Positions 1 to 8,050 of a DNA stretch of 64,000 bases are shown here, piece after piece. The first letter of the stretch is position 1, and each line of letters begins with the position of its first letter. Made by a program: the position numbers and the translations under genes. Under the pieces are notes generated by a model. It made no database searches and had not been told where the DNA came from. It saw only the letters and a program-made list of their open reading frames with translations. The DNA comes from JBGLNJ01 sp041300525 (GTDB taxonomy: Bacteria > Chloroflexota > Anaerolineae > Fen-1058). Location: the NCBI GenBank assembly GCA_041300525.1, contig JBGLNJ010000001.1, positions 2,356,001-2,420,000 of the forward strand, in the 5' to 3' direction.

Positions 1-1
1 C

Positions 2-97
2 CTGCTGAACGCGCGCGGCGACTCGGCCCGCGCCGACGAGCGCACATCGGTCAGCGCGTGCGTCCTGGGCAACGACTGTCGGCCCAACTCGTCCTGA
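2..97 (+). CDS. C-terminal end of an unidentified protein (partial)
   Basis: Reading frame 2 is open from the window edge to TGA at 95-97 and encodes about 31 residues ending VLGNDCRPNSS. A new gene begins 90 nt later on the same strand, so this is probably the tail of a gene starting outside the window. Two cysteines near the end would suit an exported protein, but the fragment is too short to assign. Confidence 0.35.
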   Translation: MLNARGDSARADERTSVSACVLGNDCRPNSS

Positions 98-187
98 TAA
101 TTTCCTGATAATCAAGTGCTATACTTGGGTCAAGTTGAAATGCAGTCGTGGGCGCAAGTGTGCGCGCCAGGTGCGGGGGACAATCCA

Positions 188-1036
188 ATGAGCCAACTTG
201 CAGATCAAACGGGCCTGGGTAATCGCCAAAAGGTTTTTGGCCCCAATCGGGCGAATGTCAGGCTGCTCTTGTACGCCGCGCTCGTTTTTGTGTTGGTTGG
301 CCTCGTCCTGGTTGGCATCGGGCTGGGTAAAAAGTATCCTCGGGACAAGGCTGGCTTTGTCGGCGGGGGAGTCGCAATGTTGTTCATAGCGGGTGGGCTG
401 TTTGTAGGCTCCCGCATGCAACTCAAGGTGCAGGTCGAGGTGTGCGACCAGGGCTTTGCCGCGAGGGATTGGCTGGGCCGCCGCCGAACCTGTCGTTGGG
501 ACGACGTTGACACGGTGTACGAATTCATCGGCTATTACCGGGCCACCTATCGCCCCAACCAGTGGGTCTACACCGTCCGCGCTAAAGACGGGCATCGGAT
601 CAAACTCGGTATGACGATTGACAACGTGCGGGGGCTGGGTCACACGGTTTTGTACGAGGTGGGCAAACGGCGCTTGCCGCAAGCCCTCAAGACCTACCGG
701 GCTGGCGGCCTGGTGGACCTGGGGCAGATCAGTCTCAGCGTACAGGGCCTGGTTTCCGGGCAGCAGTTGCTTCCCTGGGATCAAGTGGAAAAAATCAGGT
801 TTGGCAGAATGGGAGATGTGTCCATCTATCAGAAAGACAAGCGGGTGCCCTGGAAGACGCTGCTCCATCCGCACATTGCCAATTACCCCGTGTTCCGGGC
901 CGTGATCCACCAGGTGGCTATTCCGCCCCAGACACAGGCCATCATCGAGGACCCAACTTTTGTCCCATCACAGCCTGTCGCCCAACCGCGTGCTCTTGAG
1001 ACAACACTCTCACAGAAAGGCGAAGGGCGTGTCTGA
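188..1036 (+). CDS. two-TM membrane protein with PH-like cytoplasmic part
   Basis: The 282-residue product has two hydrophobic segments near residues 24-44 and 51-73, followed by a beta-rich soluble region of about 200 residues. The layout (two membrane spans, then strands rich in W, Y and V such as CRWDDVDTVYEF and LPWDQVEKIRFG) resembles DUF6585/PH-like membrane proteins; the function of that group is unknown. ATG 188 was chosen over an upstream in-frame GTG because a GGGGGA ribosome-binding site lies 7 nt before it. A TATACT -10-like hexamer lies at 120-125. The stop overlaps the next gene by 8 nt, so the two are probably translated together. Family assignment is tentative. Confidence 0.7.
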   Translation: MSQLADQTGLGNRQKVFGPNRANVRLLLYAALVFVLVGLVLVGIGLGKKYPRDKAGFVGGGVAMLFIAGGLFVGSRMQLKVQVEVCDQGFAARDWLGRRRTCRWDDVDTVYEFIGYYRATYRPNQWVYTVRAKDGHRIKLGMTIDNVRGLGHTVLYEVGKRRLPQALKTYRAGGLVDLGQISLSVQGLVSGQQLLPWDQVEKIRFGRMGDVSIYQKDKRVPWKTLLHPHIANYPVFRAVIHQVAIPPQTQAIIEDPTFVPSQPVAQPRALETTLSQKGEGRV

Positions 1037-2312
1037 AAACAGGTCGTATTCGGATTATGCCGATTTGCCCACCAAGTTAGAGATCGCTGGGCTGATCATC
1101 GGCGCGCTGACGTTCGCCATCTCGCTTCGCAAGTCTTCAGTGGAAGCCATGGGCGGACGTGTTGTCGCCAGCTCATACTTTGACTCGGCCGCTGTCCTCG
1201 GCGGCGCGATTGTCCTGGTGATTGGCCTGGTAACGCTCATCACGCTGATCCGTAACACCGCCGAAATAGATCGTATCAAACGGATTGGGCTTTTCCTGGT
1301 GTTGATCGCGTTGGGAATCATCCACCTTCTGCGCGGATTCGGCGTCATCTTTTCGCCGGTACCCGCTGTCGGTTCGATCCAGAAGCCGACTGCACCCAAG
1401 TCGTTGGACTTTGTCTTTCCCACGCGCACGCGGGCCAGCGCCATACCCACGCTTGGGCCGACGGCGCGCAGCACGGCCACGCGCTTGGCGATCACCAACA
1501 CGTCACGGACTACCGTGCGCCTGACGCCGACCGCCACGACCGTCCTCGGCGCGAACATTATCCAGGATGTCACGTTGACCCGGCGGATTTACCCTGGCGG
1601 CCAGTTGCCCGTCTCCCTCACCCACGCCTTTGAGCCAACCGATGAATACCTGCACGCCGTCGTTCAGTTGAAATGGGCGACCAGGCTTTCCCGCATGAAA
1701 GCGGTCTGGTATGCCGTGGCAGTAACAGGCCAAGCGCCCAATACTAAACTCAAGGAAACTGTATTGCCTGAACAGACCTTTACCGGCTCTAGGTTAGTTT
1801 TCTCTATCGGCCCGCAGACAGCGTGGGCAGCGGGGACGTATGCCGTCGAAATCTATGTAAACGACGAACTCGCGCGCCGTGTGGATTTTTCCGTCAGCGC
1901 AAGCGCGGTTACTCGCGCGCCTGCGCCGCCACTACCGACGCCGGCCCCGATGACCAGTTTTGCTTTCGTAAAGGACGTCGTCATGGCCCAAGGGCGCGAC
2001 CCGACTACGTACGAACCCCTCGGAGTCACCACGACATTTACGCCAGAACAGAAATTGCTCTATGTCTTCGTTCGACTGGACCAATCGCCGGCGCCCACGT
2101 CACTCAAAGTCGCCTGGTATGCCTTACCTTCCAGCGCCTATCCAATAACGGTGAGATTCGCCGAGTACTCGCATACTTTTCCAGGCGAGTACACCGGCAA
2201 TTTCGTCAATCACATTGACGCGGACGCGCCGATTCCCCAAGGGCCTTACCGTGTGGAAGTGTACGTGAATCAGAAACTTGCGCGCGTGCTCGATTTTACC
2301 GTGAGCAAGTGA
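1029..2312 (+). CDS. membrane-anchored protein with duplicated extracytoplasmic beta domain
   Basis: The product (427 aa from GTG 1029) has hydrophobic segments near residues 20-35, 53-75 and 87-110, a Thr/Pro-rich stalk near 120-175, and then two related domains of about 110 residues. Both repeats share a central KAVWYA / KVAWYA strand and end alike (YAVEIYVNDELARRVDFSVS; YRVEVYVNQKLARVLDFTVS), so they arose by internal duplication. GTG 1029 overlaps the stop of the preceding gene and has GAAGG just upstream, which supports translational coupling. An earlier ATG at 960 lies inside the previous gene and adds a low-complexity leader, so it was not used. The role is unknown; an outer-surface binding function is a guess. 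Confidence 0.7.
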   Translation: MSENRSYSDYADLPTKLEIAGLIIGALTFAISLRKSSVEAMGGRVVASSYFDSAAVLGGAIVLVIGLVTLITLIRNTAEIDRIKRIGLFLVLIALGIIHLLRGFGVIFSPVPAVGSIQKPTAPKSLDFVFPTRTRASAIPTLGPTARSTATRLAITNTSRTTVRLTPTATTVLGANIIQDVTLTRRIYPGGQLPVSLTHAFEPTDEYLHAVVQLKWATRLSRMKAVWYAVAVTGQAPNTKLKETVLPEQTFTGSRLVFSIGPQTAWAAGTYAVEIYVNDELARRVDFSVSASAVTRAPAPPLPTPAPMTSFAFVKDVVMAQGRDPTTYEPLGVTTTFTPEQKLLYVFVRLDQSPAPTSLKVAWYALPSSAYPITVRFAEYSHTFPGEYTGNFVNHIDADAPIPQGPYRVEVYVNQKLARVLDFTVSK

Positions 2313-2330
2313 CAACTGCGGGGAGATTTG

Positions 2331-2873
2331 ATGTTAACCCATTTCAAAACACTAAAGATTCGGTTCGTCCTGCTGATCATTATGCTATCCAGTCTCATGC
2401 TGCTTGTCGCGGCCTGCTTGCCCATTCCTACTTTCGAAAAAGAATCTCCGTACATTGACGGGATGCTGACGCGAGGGGGCACGCCCGCCGCAGACGTGCA
2501 AGTCTTCCTGGCCGTCAACAAAGAGATTCCTGCCGGATGCAGCAAGGGAAGACGCGAGACGCGCACCGACCAGAACGGCCAGTTCCACCTGGACCGAACC
2601 GGGTACCTCTCTCCGGTCTTTGTCTGGTACGATGTGCCGCGCCGTGATCGTTGGGCGCTGTGCTTTAGATTTGCGGACGGTCTTGAAGCGGTATGGAGCT
2701 ATTCGGACATATTTGGCGGCCCGCCGATTCAGCGCATCGAGTGCCAGGTGGGCGGCACGGCAGAACCATCGAGCGAGCCGCTGCAGCTCGTCACCGCCAA
2801 GAGCGACCAGAACATCTCCGACGCTTGCCGGGTGGAAAATGTTCGAGCAACTCCCACGCCCAAGAGTCGTTGA
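2331..2873 (+). CDS. lipoprotein with carboxypeptidase-regulatory-like domain
   Basis: The 180-residue product starts with a type II signal peptide: basic n-region, hydrophobic core and lipobox LVAAC with the acceptor Cys at residue 29. The mature part contains a segment like the transthyretin/carboxypeptidase-regulatory fold: a 'DGMLTRGGTPAADVQVFL' strand pair, then 'TRTDQNGQFHL', the usual way such domains begin. Several further cysteines could form disulfides. ATG 2331 is preferred to TTG 2328. It follows the preceding gene by 18 nt on the same strand, suggesting one operon of envelope proteins. Substrate or partner is not known. Confidence 0.7.
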   Translation: MLTHFKTLKIRFVLLIIMLSSLMLLVAACLPIPTFEKESPYIDGMLTRGGTPAADVQVFLAVNKEIPAGCSKGRRETRTDQNGQFHLDRTGYLSPVFVWYDVPRRDRWALCFRFADGLEAVWSYSDIFGGPPIQRIECQVGGTAEPSSEPLQLVTAKSDQNISDACRVENVRATPTPKSR

Positions 2874-2901
2874 CCTTGTCGGATGACAGGAGGCATAAAC
2901 C

Positions 2902-3417
2902 ATGCCGACGGAAAGAGTGACAACCACGAACGTGACTTTGCAAGTGCAACCGAATGGCGATGTTGATATTCGCCGCCGAGTCTCTTCTGGCCTGGTGGAT
3001 ATGGCGGTGGGATTAGCGCTCATGGCGTTCGGCCTCTGGATGCTGAGAGAAGGCATGTGCTTCGCGGTGGCTCTTTTGGCTGTTGCGCTACTCCCCCTAG
3101 TCCAAAGCGGCAAAGAACTGCAAAGGCCGAATATCTTGATCGAAAAATCGTCACGCCGTGTCACGCAGCAACTGCGCTGGCCATCCAGAGGCGCTGGGCA
3201 GAGTTGGTCTCTCGACGCGTTTGCCGGCGCTGCTTACTATATCACAACCGGCCGCCGAGGGATACAGATGCATCAAGTCGGCCTGGTGTTCTCGGATGGC
3301 AAGCTTTTCCCCCTTGCCCAGATAACGCCGGCACAACGAGAGCAAGTCATGAGCATGTTGACAACGGCAACCGGTTTACCCAAACTCGAGTTGAAAAACA
3401 AGTGGGAACGAGCCTAG
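2902..3417 (+). CDS. small membrane protein of unknown function
   Basis: This 171-residue protein has a polar N-terminus, two adjacent hydrophobic segments (about residues 31-49 and 51-67) and a soluble C-terminal half with regularly spaced hydrophobics. AGGAGG lies 11 nt upstream of ATG 2902. It resembles the first gene of the cluster in plan (two membrane spans plus a beta-rich tail containing SSRRVTQQLRW), so a PH-like or YcxB-like fold is possible. No catalytic motif is visible. The operon position, 28 nt after a lipoprotein gene, points to the envelope. Confidence 0.65.
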   Translation: MPTERVTTTNVTLQVQPNGDVDIRRRVSSGLVDMAVGLALMAFGLWMLREGMCFAVALLAVALLPLVQSGKELQRPNILIEKSSRRVTQQLRWPSRGAGQSWSLDAFAGAAYYITTGRRGIQMHQVGLVFSDGKLFPLAQITPAQREQVMSMLTTATGLPKLELKNKWERA

Positions 3418-3481
3418 TTGCGATGAGGAACAAGATCGTTGGCGGTCAAGTGTGCCAAAGGATCAAAGGCAGGCCCGTCCG

Positions 3482-3718
3482 ATGAAAGTGATGAAGGACA
3501 AATCGCCATACTACTTGTCCTATCTTTTGCGCTTATGGGGGGCAGGACAAGGCGCCGAGTCCACCTGGCGCGCGTCGCTGGAAAGCCCCATGACGGGCGA
3601 GCGTCACGGCTTTGCCAGTTTGAAGGATCTGTTTGCGTTTCTGCAAGCGCAGGCAGACGATCCGGCAGGCCCAACGCCCGCAACAGACCAAGACGTTGAG
3701 CCAACAGGTGAAAAATGA
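3482..3718 (+). CDS. small conserved-looking soluble protein
   Basis: The 78-residue product contains YYLSYLLRLW, WRASLESPMTGERHGFASL and LFAFLQ, a pattern recalled from short uncharacterised proteins of Chloroflexota. No signal peptide or membrane segment is present. Met at 3482 was chosen because the preceding in-frame residues are Arg/Gln-rich and lack a good ribosome-binding site; a second Met at 3491 is also possible. It sits between membrane-protein genes in the same orientation. Function unknown. Confidence 0.6.
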   Translation: MKVMKDKSPYYLSYLLRLWGAGQGAESTWRASLESPMTGERHGFASLKDLFAFLQAQADDPAGPTPATDQDVEPTGEK

Positions 3719-3754
3719 CGCCCGACGGAATGTCCGGAAATTAAGGAGGAAATC

Positions 3755-5479
3755 ATGAGCTTGGAAACATCTCCCAACACCAGACCTGAAAACGCAAGCT
3801 GGCGCAATGTGCTGCGTCTCTTATTGGGCCTGGCGCTCCTGACCCCCGCTTGCTTGTGTTGTTTTGCCACGCTGGCGCTGCCCACCCTGCAAACCGTGAT
3901 CACCAGCCTTCAGATGGTCAGACTTTCACGCACTCCACAATTCGTGGGCCTCGCAAACTATTCCCAACTCTTGCAAGACAAAGTGTTTGCCAATTCGTTG
4001 AGCTTTACCCTGCAACTCGCACTAGAGCGAGTGCTCATCGCAGTGCTCGTGCCACTCTTGCTGGCCCTGGCCGTCAACGAATTTGGGCGAAAGGTGCGCC
4101 TTCCGGCGCGATTGATCTTTAGCCTGCCCCTGGCTCTCTTTGCGCCCGTCGCCATGACGCTGAGCTGGAAACTGGCGCTCTCGCCCAGGGCGGGATTATT
4201 CGGACAAGGGTCCAAGCTACTGACGGATCTGCAGCAGGCGCGATGGACACTGCTTGGGATGGATGCGTTAGTGTCCGTGGGGCTGGCGTGCGGGATCGGG
4301 TTGATCGTCTATCTGGCGGCGCTGCGGGGCGCAGGCGAATCTGCGCCCTCGGGGAGGCGGGTCATTGCGCCGCTGCTCATCACCTGGGCCGTGACCGTGC
4401 TGGCAATGCTGGCGCTCTCGCTGTCGTCGTTCAACCCGAGTTATCTGCTGACGAAGGGTGGACCTCAAAACAGCACTATGAGCCTGGCGTTGTACCAGTA
4501 CCAGGTGGGTTTCACTTTCTTTGATTTTGGCCGAGGCGCCACGATTGCGTCTCTCCTTCTGATCGTGCTGATGTTGCTGGGACTGGTGGCGAGCGTGCTG
4601 GTCATCGTGACCGGGTTACGGTTGGAAACCGTCCCGCCAGCGAAACCGGCCGGCTTGCTCGACCGGTCGCGTAAACCGCTGGCGGCCGTATTGCTGGTCG
4701 TGATACTGCTGATAAGTCTCGTCATCGCAGGGTGGGGCCTGCTGCCCTCGCTGTGGACGACCGGGACGGCCCTCCAAAATAGCGCCTACTTGCAAAAGGC
4801 CACCCAGGCGGTCCCGGTCGGTCGGGTCTGGCTCAACACGCTGCTGCCCACCACCGCCGCCATTTTGCTCGTCCAGCTTCCGCTGACTTGGCTGGCGGCG
4901 CTGGGCATCGGCGCTGTGCGGCCACTCGGACGACACAGCGAATGGTTGCTGCTGCTCTTTGGCCCATGGCTCTTTGTAGACGTTGGCCCATTGAGCATTT
5001 TCCTCTGGCAGCGCATGAAGGACGCGAATCTGGTGAATACCTTGACGGGTTTGACTCCCCCCCTCCTGTTGAGTGTCCCGATGTTGTTCGTCCTGACGTT
5101 ATTCTTCAAAGGCCAGACGCCTAAATGGCGCGCCGCTCAAGCCTCCGGGCAGTCAGCTTTGGGAGCTTTTGTGCGCACAGTGCTTTTGCCTTCATTGCCA
5201 CTCACGGCGCTGCTGACCTGCATCACTCTGGCTGTCAGTCAGCAAGAACTGCTGTGGCCCCTGCTCATGGCCTCGAAACAAGACTTGCAAACCATCCCGT
5301 TGGCGTTGGCAAGACTAGGCTCCCTGTCCACGACGAATGCGCCTCTCTTGTCAGCCGCGCTGGTTCTCTTGACGTTGCCCTCTATTGTGTGGAACGTGTT
5401 GATACTCGGCCTGTTCCAAATCTTTTACCTGGATCGGCTGGCCCTGGGACGAGCAACGAATGATGAACAGTCTCTATAG
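3755..5479 (+). CDS. fused double ABC-type sugar permease (MalF-like + MalG-like)
   Basis: The 574-residue protein has about twelve hydrophobic segments and looks like two carbohydrate-ABC permeases joined end to end. The first half has a MalF-like start (periplasmic loop with FVGLANYSQLLQD) and a degenerate cytoplasmic loop near YLAALRGAGE. The second half has a MalG-like loop, WRAAQASGQSALGAFVRTVL followed by LPSLPL, matching the EAA loop that docks the ATPase, though the first loop is poor. AGGAGG lies 8 nt upstream of ATG 3755. No ATPase or typical binding protein is adjacent; the next gene, overlapping by 20 nt, encodes a WD40/TolB-like lipoprotein. Transport substrate cannot be inferred. 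Confidence 0.7.
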   Translation: MSLETSPNTRPENASWRNVLRLLLGLALLTPACLCCFATLALPTLQTVITSLQMVRLSRTPQFVGLANYSQLLQDKVFANSLSFTLQLALERVLIAVLVPLLLALAVNEFGRKVRLPARLIFSLPLALFAPVAMTLSWKLALSPRAGLFGQGSKLLTDLQQARWTLLGMDALVSVGLACGIGLIVYLAALRGAGESAPSGRRVIAPLLITWAVTVLAMLALSLSSFNPSYLLTKGGPQNSTMSLALYQYQVGFTFFDFGRGATIASLLLIVLMLLGLVASVLVIVTGLRLETVPPAKPAGLLDRSRKPLAAVLLVVILLISLVIAGWGLLPSLWTTGTALQNSAYLQKATQAVPVGRVWLNTLLPTTAAILLVQLPLTWLAALGIGAVRPLGRHSEWLLLLFGPWLFVDVGPLSIFLWQRMKDANLVNTLTGLTPPLLLSVPMLFVLTLFFKGQTPKWRAAQASGQSALGAFVRTVLLPSLPLTALLTCITLAVSQQELLWPLLMASKQDLQTIPLALARLGSLSTTNAPLLSAALVLLTLPSIVWNVLILGLFQIFYLDRLALGRATNDEQSL

Positions 5480-6431
5480 GTCACGCTCTCACGCATATTT
5501 CTCACGGATGGCGAGTGTCCTAATGCTCGGGGGCATTCTCTGGTGCGCTGGCTGCGCGACGTCTACCCCATCCCCTGCGCCAACGGCCACGCCCCAAGCC
5601 TATACGGGGCCCACGAGTTCGCCGACGGCGACGAAACTTGTCAGCCCATCCACTCCCACGGTCATGCCAGCAGCCACAGCAGTTCGACCGACCATCCCAC
5701 CCACTCCCTTGTCTCCGTTGGCGACGGATGGCGCGCGCTTGATCTACAAGAAAAACGTCAATGGTCAACCGGCGCTCGTCATCGTCAGCGCCGAGGGCAA
5801 AGGGGCAAAGACGCTGCCACTCCCCACTGGCGCAACGATCATAAATCTAGCCCATACCGTTTCCCCGGATGGCAAATGGCTGGCGTTTTACACCGGCTCG
5901 GCGGAGCAAAAAAAGTCTGATTTGTCTCTCAACCTGATGGACCTATCCAGCGGCCAGGCGCGCTTGCTCACGCGCTTGCTTTCGGCGGACTATCCGCAAA
6001 ACTTTCGCCAGGCCGCCGACCTGCTGGACAAGCAGGGAGTCAAACTGGTCGAGGGCATAGATCAAGCCCAGATACTTTACGAAGCTTTTATGAATGGGAT
6101 TGACGCGCTCGCCTGGTCGCCGGATGGGCGTTACCTGGCGTTCGCGGGTCAAATGGATGGGCCGACGTCCGATTTGTATGTCTATGATCTCCAGAGCCAA
6201 GCGACGCGGCGGCTGAGCGACGGGCTGGAGCAAATCCTGTCCATCACGTGGTCGCCAGATGGCAGATGGATTTTGCACGGCAGCGCCAATCTTGTGGGAG
6301 AAGGTGTGGACATTCATTATTACGCCGCCGCCGTCGAGGGCGTGGTGATGAAAACTTTGCCGAGCAATCGGCTTTTCGTGACGGGTGAATCAGGCGAAGG
6401 ATTTTTCCGGCATTGTGCGGGTCGGGAGTAA
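5460..6431 (+). pseudogene. WD40/TolB-like propeller lipoprotein, 3' truncated
   Basis: The product starts with a signal peptide ending in a lipobox (ILWCAGC), a Thr/Pro stalk, and TolB/PD40-type propeller blades: SPDGKWLAFY, AWSPDGRYLAFAG and TWSPDGRWILHG. Only about three blades are present, whereas a closed propeller needs six or seven. The reading frame ends shortly after position 6390, where the sequence becomes the antisense of the neighbouring nuclease gene, so both genes seem cut at one join near 6385-6405. It overlaps the upstream permease gene by 20 nt, so they were cotranscribed. Probably inactive as it stands. Confidence 0.65.
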
Positions 6432-7101
6432 GCTTGCCAGGCTGTTTCTTGCTCGGAACAAAGATGCCTGTCTCGTCAACCCTGCCGCCACGCAAGACTA
6501 CGCTGGTGTCTCGTTCTTGCGCGAGTTCAATTGCCGGAACGACCACATACGAGAAAATCTCTGGGTATTCGTATAGAGTGCCGTTGTCCAGTTTGTTGTT
6601 GCGCCATGCCCAGCCGATCAAAATGACCAAGTCTTCTTCGGCGTTTATGAGGCTGCTCAACACTTCAAAGCGGGCCGATTGTTCATCCGAGTCTGCATCA
6701 ACTGCTTTCATTTCGATTTGGACGCGCTTCCCTAGCACGGCGTCCCGCACAAAGAAATCGGGATATTCATGCGCTACGGCGAATGTCAACCTCAAGTCCA
6801 AGCCGAACATTTTCAGAATCAGGTCGTCCATGTGTTTGCTCAAAGCGTATTCGAGCATGGTCCCGATTCTTGTTCGGTAAGACGACAACTGCCGCTTGCT
6901 TGTGGGCAACGGTTCGACCGTCCTGTCGCGTTTTGCCAGCTGGCGCGGCGCAAACATAGAGTTGACTTGGTTTACCGCTTCCGGCAAGAGTGCGTTTATG
7001 AAGAGCGTGATTTCGTTGATGGGCGCTTTGCCTTTTGCGATTTTCATGCCCAATTTGTAGAGGCCGAGGGGCTTGCTCATGTTGGTTTCGCCTTCCGTCA
7101 T
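6244..7101 (-). CDS. PD-(D/E)XK restriction endonuclease of an R-M module, C-terminus altered
   Basis: The product from ATG 7101 contains EYPDFFVRD, then GKRVQIEMK: an Asp and a Glu-x-Lys with the spacing of PD-(D/E)XK nucleases. Downstream motifs such as LVILIGWAW also fit a restriction endonuclease. ATG 7101 overlaps the stop of the upstream specificity-like gene in an ATGA arrangement, so the two are coupled. After about residue 235 (near 6400) the sequence becomes Arg-rich and is antisense to the WD40 gene, which marks a join. The nuclease core appears whole, but the natural C-terminus is probably lost. Recognition sequence unknown. Confidence 0.65.
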   Translation of the reverse strand: MTEGETNMSKPLGLYKLGMKIAKGKAPINEITLFINALLPEAVNQVNSMFAPRQLAKRDRTVEPLPTSKRQLSSYRTRIGTMLEYALSKHMDDLILKMFGLDLRLTFAVAHEYPDFFVRDAVLGKRVQIEMKAVDADSDEQSARFEVLSSLINAEEDLVILIGWAWRNNKLDNGTLYEYPEIFSYVVVPAIELAQERDTSVVLRGGRVDETGIFVPSKKQPGKLTPDPHNAGKILRLIHPSRKADCSAKFSSPRPRRRRRNNECPHLLPQDWRCRAKSICHLATT

Positions 7102-7703
7102 TTCAAAATAGCCTCGGACATTTCAGGGCAAACAGGAAATTCCGATAGGGCTTTCTGCGCATAAGCGTCCAAGAGCTGCAGTTGCTCGTTGTAAGCCGAT
7201 TTGGTTTTGATGACCAAATCCATACGCCGCGCCATTTCGTCTGCTAGTCGCTGTTGTTCGTAAATCGAATCGGGAACCGGGACGGGTTGCGCTAAAAGAT
7301 GGCGCATATTTGCGCGCGGCATACGCGCTCCCGTTCTTTCTTGCATGGCTGCTTCAACGGTTTGTGGCCTTCTCAGAAGCCATGCAAGAAAGTTTCTGGA
7401 GACACCAGCTCTGGGCAACAACGGGATGAGTTCGGTTGTACAGCGGCCTGCAAAGTCTGGCACAGCCACTTTGTTGAGGTACGGACGAAGTTTGCAGTAA
7501 AGCACATGGCGAGCGTCAAACAGAAAAGCGGTTCCGTTCCCTTCGCAAGTGTGCGACAGGGCTTCGCGCAGAATTCTGCCCGTAACGCTTTCAATGTGTT
7601 CCAAGCCCAAAAAGGGCAATCCGCTCGCCATCGGAGAATCAGGCGTTACTATCGTGCGGTCTTCAGCGCATAAATCCCCGATAGTTTGCCATTTGTAAGC
7701 CAT
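7098..7703 (-). CDS. HsdS-like specificity subunit with one target-recognition domain
   Basis: The 201-residue product from ATG 7703 has the usual TRD start (a WQTIGDLC-like segment and LPFLGLEHI), the conserved LYCKLRPYLNKVAV stretch and a C-terminal coiled-coil region (EQQRLADEMARRMDLVIK) of type I and type IIG specificity proteins. It is about half of a normal two-TRD HsdS, as seen in systems where S acts as a dimer. The nuclease gene follows with overlapping stop and start. No methyltransferase lies upstream; that position is taken by pyrophosphatase gene shards, so the modification gene appears lost. Confidence 0.7.
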   Translation of the reverse strand: MAYKWQTIGDLCAEDRTIVTPDSPMASGLPFLGLEHIESVTGRILREALSHTCEGNGTAFLFDARHVLYCKLRPYLNKVAVPDFAGRCTTELIPLLPRAGVSRNFLAWLLRRPQTVEAAMQERTGARMPRANMRHLLAQPVPVPDSIYEQQRLADEMARRMDLVIKTKSAYNEQLQLLDAYAQKALSEFPVCPEMSEAILK

Positions 7704-7720
7704 TGATGGACTCCAACAAA

Positions 7721-7941
7721 TCACGCTTGCAGTGCGCTCAAAATAGCTGGCGACAACCGCTTCTTGCGCGAGAGAATGTCCGGCCAAGTCCCTTCGGAGC
7801 GCCGCGTGAAGGGCAGCCCGTCGAGATAGTGCGATTCAATGCGCGTCAGCCGGCGACTCGCTCTGTGTGAGAGTTCTTGTGGCCCACGACATAGAGCGGC
7901 CCGGCGTATTCGGCGCGAGCGCGAATCGGTTGCGTTTGCAT
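7721..7941 (-). pseudogene. ppaC: shards of a family II (Mn-dependent) inorganic pyrophosphatase gene
   Basis: From ATG 7941 the frame reads to GPLYVVGHKNSHTE, matching the start of DHH-family pyrophosphatases (VVGHKNPDTDS), then stops at about 7849. A second frame immediately downstream encodes HYLDGLPFTRRSEGTWPDIL followed by SRKKRLSPAILSAL, like the C-terminal SRKKQVVP motif of the same family. The roughly 250-500 residues between are missing. The metal-binding NPDTD is degraded to NSHTE. A TATAAT box on this strand at 7950-7955 probably marks the old promoter. The pairing of both ends of one family makes an internal deletion likely. Confidence 0.55.
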
Positions 7942-8001
7942 CGTCGCTGATTATATCATCTTTTCGAGAGGATACGCGCGATTCCCTTTCGCTGCAACTC
8001 A

Positions 8002-8010
8002 TGGTATACT
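8002..8010 (+). promoter_or_regulatory. extended -10 promoter for the actin-like gene
   Basis: TGGTATACT fits an extended -10 element (TGnTATAcT) about 40 nt before the start codon. A convincing -35 hexamer is not visible, as is common for extended -10 promoters. The divergent minus-strand TATAAT at 7950-7955 makes this a short divergent promoter region. Confidence 0.4.
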
Positions 8011-8050
8011 TTTCGACGTTCAACGGGTGTCCAATTCTTCGTGGGGGCGT

